Below are positions 19,023 through 28,705 of a DNA stretch of 64,000 bases, in pieces (position 1 is the first letter of the stretch; every line of letters starts with the position of its first letter). Under the pieces are notes generated by a model. It saw nothing but the letters and a program-made list of their open reading frames with translations, was not told the DNA's origin and did not search any database. The position numbers were made by a program, and so were the translations under genes. Source of the DNA: Pseudomonadota bacterium (GTDB lineage Bacteria > Pseudomonadota > Gammaproteobacteria > Burkholderiales > Burkholderiaceae_B); the NCBI GenBank assembly GCA_023439305.1, contig JAEXOO010000010.1, forward strand, positions 1-64,000, in the 5' to 3' direction.

Positions 19023-19068
19023 CGCCCATGGCGCCGGCCAAAGGCGCAGCGCGGGGGCATTTTTTTCA
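19023..19068 (+). terminator. Probable terminator after aapP
   Basis: An imperfect hairpin (outer GCCC 19024-19027 with GGGC 19055-19058; inner GCGCC 19031-19035 with GGCGC 19043-19047) is followed by a run of seven T ending at 19066. It lies between aapP and the Bug-type gene, about 17 bases before the latter's start. Confidence 0.5.
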
Positions 19069-19084
19069 TTTGAAGGATAGTTTG

Positions 19085-20074
19085 ATGTTTTGTGCAAATA
19101 AGTGGCTGTTGGCCGCAACCGGCTTTGCCGCCGTCATGGCAGCGCCTGCCGCTCTGGCTGACGACGCCTACCCCTCCAAACCCATTCAGTTCGTGGTTCC
19201 TTATCCGCCCGGCGGTCCGCTGGACAGCATGGCGCGCCTGCTGGCCGAGCGTGTCAAAGACGATCTGGGCACCGTAGTGGTGGAAAACAAGTCGGGCGCG
19301 GGCGGCAATATCGGCGCCAGCATCGTGGCCAAATCGGCGCCGGACGGTTACACCCTGATGATGGGGGCGGTGGCCATCAATGCCATCAACCCCTGGCTGT
19401 ACAAAACGGTGCCGTTCGATCCCGTGAAGAGTTTCGAGCCTATCGCCCTGGTGGCATCGGTGCCCAATATCCTGATCGTGAACAAAGAGTTCGCGCAGGA
19501 TAACAAGATTGCTTCGGTACAGGACCTGCTGACGTATGCCAAGCAGCATCCCGGCCAGCTCAATTTCGCCTCGGGCGGCAACGGCAGCGCAGGCCATCTG
19601 GCCGGCGCCGTGCTGAACACCCGCGCCCAGATCGACTCGGTGCACGTGCCCTATGCCGGCGCTAATCCGGCCAAGACGGCCCTGATGGCAGGCCAAGTGC
19701 ATTTCATGTTCGACAACCTGGCCTCGGCCGCACCGCTGATCAAGGCCGATTCGGTCAAGGCGCTGGCGGTGACGACCACGGAGCGCTCCAGCTTCTTCCC
19801 CGACGTGCCCACCATGCAAGAGTCGGGCGTGGAATCGTTCGACCTGGGCACCTGGTTCGGGGTGTTCGTGACCGGGGGCACGCCCGAGCCGATCGTGAAG
19901 AAATTGCACGACGCCTATGCCAAGGCTCTGATGGAACCTTCTATTCGCGAGGCGCTGGCCGTCATGGGCTCGGACGCCGGGCCCGGTACGGTGGAGCAGT
20001 TCCGCGAGCTTGTCAGCAGCGACCTGAAGAAGTACAAGGACGTTGTAGCCAGCTCCGGCGCAGAATTGTTCTGA
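19085..20074 (+). CDS. TctC/Bug-family periplasmic solute-binding receptor
   Basis: A 329-residue extracytoplasmic receptor. It has a signal peptide ending ALADDAYPSKP, the family's FVVPYPPGGPLDSMARLLAE segment and VVVENKSGAGGNIGASIVAKSAPDGYTL. Bug proteins are greatly expanded in Bordetella-like bacteria and bind small carboxylates or amides; no tctAB membrane genes are near, which is common for this family. The start at 19085 gives a clean signal peptide. The ligand cannot be told from sequence. It may be transcribed separately from aapP. Confidence 0.93.
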   Translation: MFCANKWLLAATGFAAVMAAPAALADDAYPSKPIQFVVPYPPGGPLDSMARLLAERVKDDLGTVVVENKSGAGGNIGASIVAKSAPDGYTLMMGAVAINAINPWLYKTVPFDPVKSFEPIALVASVPNILIVNKEFAQDNKIASVQDLLTYAKQHPGQLNFASGGNGSAGHLAGAVLNTRAQIDSVHVPYAGANPAKTALMAGQVHFMFDNLASAAPLIKADSVKALAVTTTERSSFFPDVPTMQESGVESFDLGTWFGVFVTGGTPEPIVKKLHDAYAKALMEPSIREALAVMGSDAGPGTVEQFRELVSSDLKKYKDVVASSGAELF

Positions 20075-20177
20075 TCGCCAAGCCAGCCGTCGCTTCTTTT
20101 TGGAACGGCGCGCCGGTAAAAGCAGTGCGTTTGATCAAGAATTGTTAACTGAGTTGTTTGGAACCATTCTGTAACAC

Positions 20178-20210
20178 CGCCCCTATGCATGCCTTGCTAG
20201 CATAGGGGCG
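20178..20210 (+). promoter_or_regulatory. 11-bp hairpin upstream of the OmpA-like lipoprotein gene
   Basis: Perfect arms 20178-20188 and 20200-20210 with an 11-base loop, ending 44 bases before the downstream ATG. No T-run follows, so it is probably not an intrinsic terminator for the Bug gene. If transcription starts upstream of it, it would be a 5' leader stem of the kind that stabilises some outer-membrane protein mRNAs. Confidence 0.45.
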
Positions 20211-20254
20211 CTCGATAGGCCCTTGCACATCATTTCGAGTTTACGGAGAAAACA

Positions 20255-20917
20255 ATGACAATTTCCATTCGTTCTGCCAAATTGGCGGCTTGCGTAGGTG
20301 CCGTTGCCATACTGGCTGGTTGCGGCACCATGGACAATATGAGTACGGGCGGTCGCACGGCGACAGGCGCCGGTGCCGGCGCCGCATTGGGGGCCGGCCT
20401 GGGCGTTCTGATCGGCGACAGCAGCAAGGCTGCCATGATCGGCGCCGGGATCGGTGCCCTGGCTGGCGGTATTGCGGCCTACAACTGGTCTGGCATCAAA
20501 AAGGATGTCCAGCAGTCCGGTGCGAGCAGCCTGGGCGTGGACGTGACTGAAATGCCTGACGGCAGCCTGCGCGTCAACATCCCCAGCAGCGTGTCCTTTG
20601 ATACGGGCAAGTACCAGCTGAAGCCTGCGTTGCTGCCGGTTCTGGACAGCGTGGCGCGCGCCATGGTCCAGCATCCTGAACTGCGAGCCAAGGCCGTCGG
20701 CCATACCGACAGCACGGGTTCGGCCCAGACCAACCAGACACTGTCCGTCAACCGGGCCAGCGCCGTCACGAATTACCTGACCCAGCAAGGCGTGGGCCAG
20801 GGCCGCCTGATGGTCGAAGGCCGGGGACCGAACTCCCCGATCGGCGACAATGCCACGGCCGAAGGTCGCGCCATGAACCGTCGCGTGGAGCTGTACCTGT
20901 ACGCGCCGCAGAAGTAA
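20255..20917 (+). CDS. OmpA-family lipoprotein with glycine-zipper segment
   Basis: A 220-residue predicted lipoprotein. The lipobox is LAGC, with Cys23 as the lipidation site. A glycine-rich zipper lies at about residues 38-75 (GAGAGAALGAGLGVLIG), and the C-terminal OmpA/MotB domain binds peptidoglycan (GHTDSTGSAQTNQTLSVNRA and the NRRVEL end). The layout is that of YiaD. It likely tethers the outer membrane to the wall. It appears monocistronic, with a strong terminator 37 bases after its stop. Confidence 0.93.
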   Translation: MTISIRSAKLAACVGAVAILAGCGTMDNMSTGGRTATGAGAGAALGAGLGVLIGDSSKAAMIGAGIGALAGGIAAYNWSGIKKDVQQSGASSLGVDVTEMPDGSLRVNIPSSVSFDTGKYQLKPALLPVLDSVARAMVQHPELRAKAVGHTDSTGSAQTNQTLSVNRASAVTNYLTQQGVGQGRLMVEGRGPNSPIGDNATAEGRAMNRRVELYLYAPQK

Positions 20918-20953
20918 CAGGGTTTCCTGTGCCCCTTCGTGGGCAGGTACGAC

Positions 20954-20981
20954 AAAAAGCCCGGCTTTCGCCGGGCTTTTT
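20954..20981. terminator. Bidirectional terminator between the OmpA-like gene and thiC
   Basis: Perfect 12-bp arms (20954-20965 and 20970-20981) including A5/T5 ends and a TTTC loop. It serves the plus-strand lipoprotein gene and the convergent thiC, whose stop is at 21007. Confidence 0.93.
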
Positions 20982-21006
20982 GCATTTCTGGCTGACCAGG
21001 GGGCGG

Positions 21007-22923
<1,917 letters not shown>

Positions 22924-22989
22924 TGCAGCTCCAAGAAATGGGTGGAGCCGATATAGGAAGAAGCGCCTTGCAGGCATTGCACCTGGAGC

Positions 22990-23070
22990 GCACGCTCCCA
23001 GCATCGGCATTATCCGTACTGGTACGAGGGTTTCTCTCAACCCGCCTATGGCGAGTACCCCTGCGTGCTG
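22990..23070 (-). promoter_or_regulatory. TPP riboswitch (THI element) of thiC
   Basis: On the minus strand the leader holds the conserved TPP-aptamer blocks in order: GCAGGGGT, TTGAGAGAAACCCT, GTACCAGTACGGATAATGCC and GCTGGGA. A closing P1 stem is formed by 23068-23063 (GCACGC) with 22995-22990 (GCGTGC). The 3' half of P1 overlaps a second possible hairpin (GGAGCG at 22998-22993 with CGCTCC at 22990-22985), so the two are mutually exclusive. The freed GCTCC could pair with the thiC Shine-Dalgarno GGAGC at 22932-22928, which would give translational repression by TPP. The aptamer is seen; the expression-platform model is inference. Confidence 0.93.
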
Positions 23071-23112
23071 ACAAGTATAGGTGGCTTGAAGATATCTGTG
23101 GGCAGATAACGC

Positions 23113-23490
23113 TTATTTGTTTTTCATGCCATTGAGCAAATGACGTATGGTCTGGTCCAGATGGTCGCGGTCGGCAGCCGTCAGCGCCACAATCTCGTCC
23201 ACCGAAAAACGGCTGAACGGCCAGGTGACGATGGGGGGGCTGTCGCCGGAATCTTGCAGCACCAATGCGCCGCCCAGGGTGATCTCCATTGGGCCCAGAC
23301 CGCTTTTAAGCCATTGAGCGCTGACGTTCAGGGCTTTGGCCAGATCCAGGATTTCACGGGCGTCACGACGCGTGCCGCTCTCGTAATTGGAGATGGCGCT
23401 TTGACTTAGGTTGCAGAGCCGGGCCAGTTCGGCCTGAGACAGGCCGCGCTGCTGCCGGGCGTGGCGTAGGCGTTCGGAAAAGTGCTTCAC
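23113..23490 (-). CDS. XRE-family helix-turn-helix regulator, copy 1
   Basis: A 125-residue protein with an N-terminal lambda-repressor-type HTH (about residues 5-60: RLRHARQQRGLSQAELARLC and NLSQSAISNYESGTRRDAREI). Its C-terminal half ends in IVTWPFSRFSVDEIVALTAADRDHLDQTIRHLL. It is a tandem duplicate of the next gene, about 70% identical by eye and with only four differences in the first 57 residues. Both share a 13-base upstream repeat. Target genes are unknown. Compact soluble regulators of this kind often regulate themselves and their neighbours. Confidence 0.9.
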   Translation of the reverse strand: MKHFSERLRHARQQRGLSQAELARLCNLSQSAISNYESGTRRDAREILDLAKALNVSAQWLKSGLGPMEITLGGALVLQDSGDSPPIVTWPFSRFSVDEIVALTAADRDHLDQTIRHLLNGMKNK

Positions 23491-23517
23491 AACGTTGATT
23501 GTTCATGGAACGCCAAT

Positions 23518-23530
23518 CACGATGGTTTTG
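23518..23530. repeat. 13-base repeat upstream of XRE copy 1
   Basis: CACGATGGTTTTG here is identical to 23979-23991. Each copy starts 28 bases upstream of its XRE gene's ATG. The repeat shows that the duplication included the promoter region, or marks a shared control site. Confidence 0.75.
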
Positions 23531-23573
23531 CTGCATAATTCCGTTTGTGGTGTTCTGTGCCGCTGCAGGCAGA

Positions 23574-23951
23574 TCAGCGAGCGCGCATGCCGTCGATCAG
23601 GTGTCGGATTGTGCGTTCAAGCAGTTCGCGTTCGGCCGCCGGCAAGGCGATGATTTCATTGACCGAGAATTGCGAGAACGGCCAAGTCACAATGGGCAGG
23701 CCGTCATTGGGTTCCTGCATGCTCAGCGGATTGCCCTGTCGCACGTCCATGGCGCCAGCGCCGTTTCGCAGCCAGTGCACGCTGACATTCAAGGCCTTGG
23801 CCAGATCCAGGATTTCGCGGGCATCGCGGCGAGTGCCATTCTCGTAGTTCGAGATGGCGCTCTGGCTCAGGCTGCATAGACGAGCCAGGCCGGCCTGCGA
23901 CAGACCGCGTTGTTGCCGTGCATGACGCAGGCGTTCTGAAAAGGTTTTCAC
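23574..23951 (-). CDS. XRE-family helix-turn-helix regulator, copy 2
   Basis: A 125-residue paralogue of the downstream gene with the same HTH (RLRHARQQRGLSQAGLARLC) and the same closing motif (IVTWPFSQFSVNEIIAL). Most differences lie in residues 58-83, between the HTH and the conserved C-terminal segment. That pattern suggests similar DNA targets but a diverged linker or sensing region. It is transcribed divergently from the orphan winged-helix gene. A perfect 16-bp palindrome (23998-24013) lies 47 bases upstream of its start. Confidence 0.9.
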   Translation of the reverse strand: MKTFSERLRHARQQRGLSQAGLARLCSLSQSAISNYENGTRRDAREILDLAKALNVSVHWLRNGAGAMDVRQGNPLSMQEPNDGLPIVTWPFSQFSVNEIIALPAAERELLERTIRHLIDGMRAR

Positions 23952-23978
23952 ACTCCAGATTGTTGATGTAACTCACAA

Positions 23979-23991
23979 CACGATGGTTTTG
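23979..23991. repeat. 13-base repeat upstream of XRE copy 2
   Basis: Identical to 23518-23530 and at the same 28-base distance from the ATG of its gene. Confidence 0.75.
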
Positions 23992-24019
23992 ATAAATAAT
24001 CACAATTGTGATTTATAAT
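23989..24019 (+). promoter_or_regulatory. Sigma70-type promoter with a perfect 16-bp palindromic operator in its spacer
   Basis: A -35-like TTGATA (23989-23994) and a consensus -10 TATAAT (24014-24019) flank AATCACAATTGTGATT (23998-24013), a perfect palindrome. The spacer is 19 bases, slightly long. The promoter would serve the winged-helix gene starting at 24064. A dimeric repressor bound to the palindrome would block RNA polymerase. The divergent XRE regulators are the obvious candidates, but this is inference. Confidence 0.7.
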
Positions 24020-24063
24020 GTCGGTCAGGGTCATCTGGTGTCATTATAGTTAAGGTATCAACT

Positions 24064-24825
24064 ATGTCGGTTACAAATGTGGTTGCTGGCGGTCCGGTTG
24101 TGCTGTACCTGCCTAGTGTCATTCCTGATCGGAACCTGCTTGAACAGCAGGTCAAAGCCTTGGCGGAGCGCGGCTATCGCCCGATTTCCTGCCGGGATTC
24201 GACAGCCTTGCTGCAGTTGGCGCAAAGTCGGGGCCGGCATGTGGGCGCCGTCTGCATCGCCTGGCTAGGGGGCGCCTTGTCCGATATTTGCGCGGCCGCA
24301 GTCCGGCTTCGTATGCTGTGTCCGCAGGTGGGCATTTTGATGCAGGCGGACTATTCCGACGCCGCTATGCTGCAGGCGCTGCACAGCGGCGGCGACCAGT
24401 TGTGTCCGCGGGATGCGTCATTCGAACTGCTGGCGGCCAGTCTGCAAAGCCTGCAGCGCCGCTTGATGCAGGTGCCTACCTTGCCGGAACTGCGCTTGCG
24501 GGCTGACTGGATCCTGACCCAGGAAGGCTGGGCGCTAGTCGCACCCAACGGTCAGTCCTTTGCTCTGACCACCACGGAACGGTCTTTCATCTGCTGCCTG
24601 CTGCATCACCCAGACCGGCGCGCCAGTCATCACGAGCTCTTGTCCGCCATAGCGGGCACGCAGGGCGAGATCGACGATCCGCCCTCCGCCTTGCTCGTCA
24701 ACCGTCTGGGCGTGCTGGTCAGTCGCATGCGGCGCAAGTTCAATCAGGGCGAAGCCGTCCTGCCGGTACGCTCCGTGCACAACTGGGGGTATATGTTTGC
24801 CGCCAATTGCGAATTGCGCGACTGA
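24064..24825 (+). CDS. Orphan winged-helix transcriptional regulator with degenerate receiver domain
   Basis: A 253-residue protein with two parts. The C-terminal half (about residues 150-250) is an OmpR-type winged helix (FALTTTERSFICCLLHHPDRRASHHELLSA, then VLVSRMRRKF and VHNWGYMF). The N-terminal half has receiver-like alternating strands and helices but lacks a recognisable acidic pocket, phospho-acceptor Asp and switch Thr/Lys. It is therefore probably not a phosphorylation-controlled regulator. No histidine kinase gene is adjacent. Its promoter carries a perfect palindrome. Function unknown. Confidence 0.85.
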   Translation: MSVTNVVAGGPVVLYLPSVIPDRNLLEQQVKALAERGYRPISCRDSTALLQLAQSRGRHVGAVCIAWLGGALSDICAAAVRLRMLCPQVGILMQADYSDAAMLQALHSGGDQLCPRDASFELLAASLQSLQRRLMQVPTLPELRLRADWILTQEGWALVAPNGQSFALTTTERSFICCLLHHPDRRASHHELLSAIAGTQGEIDDPPSALLVNRLGVLVSRMRRKFNQGEAVLPVRSVHNWGYMFAANCELRD

Positions 24826-24890
24826 TGTAAGTGCATGTCTTTTATTCCGCCCTGTCTTGCTGGGCGACTCATCCTGAGCCAGGCCCCTAG

Positions 24891-24920
24891 CAACACACCA
24901 GCCCATTGGCTGGTGTGTTG
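24891..24920. terminator. Hairpin between the winged-helix gene and dadA
   Basis: Perfect 13-bp arms (24891-24903 and 24908-24920) with a CATT loop, placed between two convergent genes. No clear T-run follows on either strand, so termination efficiency is uncertain. Confidence 0.6.
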
Positions 24921-24929
24921 CGTTGCGGA

Positions 24930-26186
24930 TCAGTGTGTGTAGCGCTGCACTGACAGATCATCGGCGCGTATGGCGGGCTCGCGGCCGCTGATGATGTCCG
25001 CCAGCAACTGGGCGCTGCCGGTGGCCAGCGTCCAGCCCAAGGTGCCATGGCCGGTATTCAAGAACAGATTGTCGTAGCGGGTGCGGCCTATGATGGGCGT
25101 GCTGTCCGGTGTCTTGGGGCGCAGGCCGGTCCAGAAGTTCAGGTCCACACCGCTTTGGTAGCTGCCTGGGAACAGGTCGTTCAGCACCATCAGCAGGGTC
25201 TGCTGGCGGCGCGGGTTCAGGCGCTTGTCAAAGCCCACCACTTCGGCCATGCCGCCGACGCGGATGCGCCGATCAAAGCGGGTCAGGGCGATTTTGTGGC
25301 TTTCGTCCAGCAGGGTGGATATCGGTGCCCGCGACTCATCGGCGATGGTTGCCGTGATGGAGTAGCCTTTCAAGGGGTAGACGGGGATGGCCTGCAGATC
25401 TTTCATCAGGTCTGTGGACCAGGAGCCCAGGGCGACCACATAGGCGTCGGCCACTAACTGCTGGCCCGAACACAAAACGCCCGATATGCGCCCGGCGCTG
25501 GCCTGGATGCGCTGGATGGATTGGTTCCAGCGGAATTCCACGCCTTGCTGCTCGGCCAGTTCGGTCAGGCGTCTGCAGAACAGCTGGCAGTCGCCGGTTT
25601 CGTCATCCGGGAAACGCAGCCCTCCGCTCAGCTTATGTTCGACATGCTGCAGGGCCGGTTCGATCCGGTGCAGCTCGGAGGACGGAAGCAATTCGTGGCG
25701 GACTCCGGCCTGCTCCAGAACCTGGATGTCGGCGGCCACGGCGTCGAGTTCTTGCTGCGTGCGAAACAGTTGCAGCGTACCTTGCTGGCGTTGTTCGTAC
25801 TGAATGCCGGTGGCCGACCTCAGTTCGGCCAGGCAGTGCCGGCTGTACTCGGCCAGCCGGACCATGCGCTCTTTGTTGGTGGCGTAGTGTTGTGGCGTGC
25901 AGTTGCGCCACATGGCCAGCAGCCAGCGGATCTGCGCCAGCGTGCCGTCGGGGCGTATGGTCAGGGGAGGGTGGCTGTCGAACATCCACCCTATGGCTTT
26001 GCGGGGAATGCCCGGCGCGGCCCAAGGGCAGGCGTAGCCAAAAGACAATTGGCCGGCGTTGGCGAAGCTGGTTTCCAGGGCGGGGCCCTGGAGCCGGTCC
26101 ACGACCGTGACGCTGTGGCCCTGGCGGGCCAGATAGTAGGCGCTGGTGATGCCTTCCACGCCGGCGCCCAGTACGAGGATCTTCAT
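24930..26186 (-). CDS. dadA: D-amino acid dehydrogenase small subunit-type flavoprotein
   Basis: A 418-residue FAD enzyme that oxidises D-amino acids to 2-oxo acids. The N-terminal dinucleotide-binding motif is ILVLGAGVEGITSAYYLARQG, and DadA-type features follow (ETSFANAGQLSFGYACPWAAPGIP, and the C-terminal NTGHGTLGWTLATGSAQLLAD). It is inner-membrane associated in characterised members. It lies 11 bases after proB on the same strand, an unusual partner that may simply share the transcript. No alanine racemase gene is adjacent. Confidence 0.93.
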   Translation of the reverse strand: MKILVLGAGVEGITSAYYLARQGHSVTVVDRLQGPALETSFANAGQLSFGYACPWAAPGIPRKAIGWMFDSHPPLTIRPDGTLAQIRWLLAMWRNCTPQHYATNKERMVRLAEYSRHCLAELRSATGIQYEQRQQGTLQLFRTQQELDAVAADIQVLEQAGVRHELLPSSELHRIEPALQHVEHKLSGGLRFPDDETGDCQLFCRRLTELAEQQGVEFRWNQSIQRIQASAGRISGVLCSGQQLVADAYVVALGSWSTDLMKDLQAIPVYPLKGYSITATIADESRAPISTLLDESHKIALTRFDRRIRVGGMAEVVGFDKRLNPRRQQTLLMVLNDLFPGSYQSGVDLNFWTGLRPKTPDSTPIIGRTRYDNLFLNTGHGTLGWTLATGSAQLLADIISGREPAIRADDLSVQRYTH

Positions 26187-26197
26187 GCCTTTCCTTT

Positions 26198-27355
26198 TCA
26201 GTCCGATTCGGCGGCCGAGGCGGGGAACACCATATTGTTCCGATGCATCAGCTCGGTGTCGTTGGCGCCGCCCAGCAATTCATTGATCAGGTGGCTGGGC
26301 TGGCCCATGATGCGCCGGGTGTCGTCGGACGAATAGTTGATCAGTCCACGCGCGTACTCTACCCCGTGGCGGTCCACGCAGGCTACCACATCGCCACGGT
26401 CGAACTCGCCTTCTACGTGCGTGACGCCCACGGGCAGCAAGCTCTTGTGACCTTCGGTCAGGGCCCGCACCGCGCCATCGTCCAGCGATACGCGGCCGCG
26501 CACCCGCAGGTGGTCCACCAGCCAGCGCTGCCGGGCCGAACGTACCGGCAGCATGGCGCGCAGTTCCGTGCCGATGCGCTCGCCCTGGGCCAGGCGCGAA
26601 AGCACCTGGGGTTCGCGGCCCGAGGCGATGATGGTGTGACCGCCGCTGTTGGCGGCGCGCTTGGCGGCCAGGATCTTGGTGATCATGCCGCCCGTGCCGA
26701 CCGAGCTGCCCGAGCCTCCGGCCATGGCTTCCAGAGTCGGGTCGCCGGCCTGGGCCAGGGAGATGAATTCGGCATCGGGATTGCGGCGCGGGTCGGCGCT
26801 GTACAGTCCGGCCTGGTCCGTCAGGATGATCAGCGTTTCGGCTTCGATCAAGTTGGTGACCAGTGCGCCCAGGGTGTCGTTGTCGCCCACGCGGATTTCG
26901 TCGGTGACGACCGTGTCGTTTTCGTTGACGATGGGCACGACGCCCAGGTCCAGAAGGGTGGTGATGGTGCTGCGCGCATTCAGGTAGCGGTGACGGTCGG
27001 CCAGGTCTTCGTGCGTGAGCAGAATCTGGGCGGTGCGCACGCCATGGCGGGCAAAGGCCACTTCGTAGGCCTGGATCAGGCCCATCTGGCCGACGGCGGC
27101 GGCGGCCTGCAGCTCGTTCATGGCCTTGGGCCGGCGCGGCCAGCCCAGACGCGCCATGCCTTCGGCAATCGCGCCGCTGGAGACCAGCACCAGCTGTTTG
27201 CCCTGGGCATGCAGGTTGGCAATCTGGGTGGCCCACTGTTCCACGGCGTCAAGGTCTATGCCTTTGCCTTCGTTGGTGACCAGGGACGAACCCACTTTGA
27301 CGACCAGGCGCCGTGATTGGGCGGCGGCCGACTCGGAGTGAGAGGAGTGCTGCAT
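26198..27355 (-). CDS. proB: Glutamate 5-kinase
   Basis: First enzyme of proline synthesis: it phosphorylates L-glutamate. The amino acid kinase domain is visible (LVVKVGSSLVTNEGKGID, VLVSSGAIAEGMARLG, PIVNENDTVVTDEIRVGDNDTLGALV, TGGMITKILAAKRA), followed by a C-terminal PUA domain (GRVSLDDGAVRALTEGHKSLLPVGV). The start MQHSSHS at 27355 has an AGG-type ribosome site; an ATG six codons upstream (27373) is the alternative. It follows obgE on the same strand, as in many betaproteobacteria. Confidence 0.96.
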   Translation of the reverse strand: MQHSSHSESAAAQSRRLVVKVGSSLVTNEGKGIDLDAVEQWATQIANLHAQGKQLVLVSSGAIAEGMARLGWPRRPKAMNELQAAAAVGQMGLIQAYEVAFARHGVRTAQILLTHEDLADRHRYLNARSTITTLLDLGVVPIVNENDTVVTDEIRVGDNDTLGALVTNLIEAETLIILTDQAGLYSADPRRNPDAEFISLAQAGDPTLEAMAGGSGSSVGTGGMITKILAAKRAANSGGHTIIASGREPQVLSRLAQGERIGTELRAMLPVRSARQRWLVDHLRVRGRVSLDDGAVRALTEGHKSLLPVGVTHVEGEFDRGDVVACVDRHGVEYARGLINYSSDDTRRIMGQPSHLINELLGGANDTELMHRNNMVFPASAAESD

Positions 27356-27490
27356 GTTGAGCCTGAAATCCATCGGTTAGCGTAAATAGGGAAATAATGC
27401 TTGAGCGAAAGGGCGGCAGGCTGACCGCAGGTCCGGGCATGAGGTGGTTGCGCCGGCCTTGCGGGCCGGCGTGCTGAGCCGCCGGCTGTA

Positions 27491-28582
27491 TCAGTCCGGG
27501 GCGAAGCGCGGGTCGTCGTACACGTGGGTGCCGTCGGCCTTGTCCTGTTCGATATGTTCTTTCTGGGTTTCGGCATCCAGCCAGGCCTGCAATTGCCAGA
27601 CCAGTTCCTGGGTGCCTACGCCGGTCAGGGCGGAAATGCCGAATACAGGCCCCGTCCAGCCTAGCTCTTCCAGCAGGCGAGCCTTCAAGGCTTCGGGGTC
27701 GTCCACCATATCCAGCTTGTTCAGAACCAGCCAGCGCGGCTTGGCATACAGCTCTTCGCTGTACAGGCGCAGCTCTTCGACGATGGCGCGCGCTTCGGCG
27801 ACGACTTTTTCCACCACATCCACGTCCGGATCCAGGCTGGAGACATCCAAAATATGCAGCAGGATGCGTGTGCGTGTCAGGTGACGAAGGAACAGATGGC
27901 CCAGTCCGGCGCCTTCAGAGGCGCCTTCGATCAGGCCCGGGATGTCGGCCACTACGAAGCTGTGCGATTCGGAGGAGCGCACTACGCCCAGATTCGGGTG
28001 CAGCGTGGTGAAGGGGTAATCGGCGATGCGGGGTCGGGCATTGGAGACGCGGGTGATGAAGGTGGACTTGCCCGCATTGGGCATGCCCAGCAGGCCGACG
28101 TCGGCCAGCACTTTCAGTTCCAGACGCAGCTTGCGCTGTTCGCCTTCCTTGCCGTAGGTGAACTGGCGTGGGGCGCGGTTCACACTGGATTTGAAATGCA
28201 GATTGCCCATGCCGCCTTCGCCGCCTTTGGCCAGGGTGATGCGTTCGCCATGGCGCTTCAGGTCGTACAGCTGTTCGCCGGTTTCGGCATCAAACACCAT
28301 GGTGCCCACGGGTACGCGCAGGGAGATGTCGGTGCCATAGGCGCCGTACTGGTCCGAGCCGCGGCCGTTCTCGCCGTTGCGGGCGCGGTGCAGCCGAGCA
28401 TAGCGGTAGTCGATCAGGGTGTTGACGTTACGGTCGGCCACGGCATAGACGCTGCCGCCCCGGCCGCCGTCTCCACCGTCCGGTCCGCCTTTTTCGATGA
28501 ATTTTTCACGGCGGAAGCTGGCCGCGCCATTTCCGCCTTTGCCTGCGATGACTTCAATGGTGGCTTCGTCTACGAATTTCAT
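27491..28582 (-). CDS. obgE: GTPase Obg/CgtA
   Basis: A 363-residue GTPase tied to 50S assembly and the stringent response. The N-terminal glycine-rich OBG fold (MKFVDEATIEVIAGKGGNGA to KEGEQRKLRLELK) is followed by the G domain with G1 GMPNAGKST, G2 in YPFTTLHPN, G3 DIPGLIEGASEGAG and G4 NKLDMVD. It sits in the conserved rplU-rpmA-obgE-proB order. A strong terminator separates it from rpmA, so it probably has its own promoter. Confidence 0.98.
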   Translation of the reverse strand: MKFVDEATIEVIAGKGGNGAASFRREKFIEKGGPDGGDGGRGGSVYAVADRNVNTLIDYRYARLHRARNGENGRGSDQYGAYGTDISLRVPVGTMVFDAETGEQLYDLKRHGERITLAKGGEGGMGNLHFKSSVNRAPRQFTYGKEGEQRKLRLELKVLADVGLLGMPNAGKSTFITRVSNARPRIADYPFTTLHPNLGVVRSSESHSFVVADIPGLIEGASEGAGLGHLFLRHLTRTRILLHILDVSSLDPDVDVVEKVVAEARAIVEELRLYSEELYAKPRWLVLNKLDMVDDPEALKARLLEELGWTGPVFGISALTGVGTQELVWQLQAWLDAETQKEHIEQDKADGTHVYDDPRFAPD

Positions 28583-28647
28583 GGTGTTGTGTACTGTATA
28601 GGTTCCAGGCGGAGCGTGGGCGCCGTCCGTATTCGAACCATTTTAAA

Positions 28648-28678
28648 CAAAAAAGCCCTGCCGCAAGCGGCAGGGCTT
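28648..28678 (-). terminator. Terminator of rplU-rpmA
   Basis: Perfect 12-bp arms (28653-28664 and 28667-28678) with a two-base loop. On the minus strand it is followed by six U (A-run at 28649-28654). It lies 28 bases past the rpmA stop. Confidence 0.93.
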
Positions 28679-28705
28679 CTGAGCTGCTACGCGAGACGCG
28701 AGAGC

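Noticed and set aside
27451..27471. A GC-rich 8-bp hairpin between obgE and proB
   Set aside because: No U-run on the minus strand and both genes are usually cotranscribed, so I did not call it a terminator.
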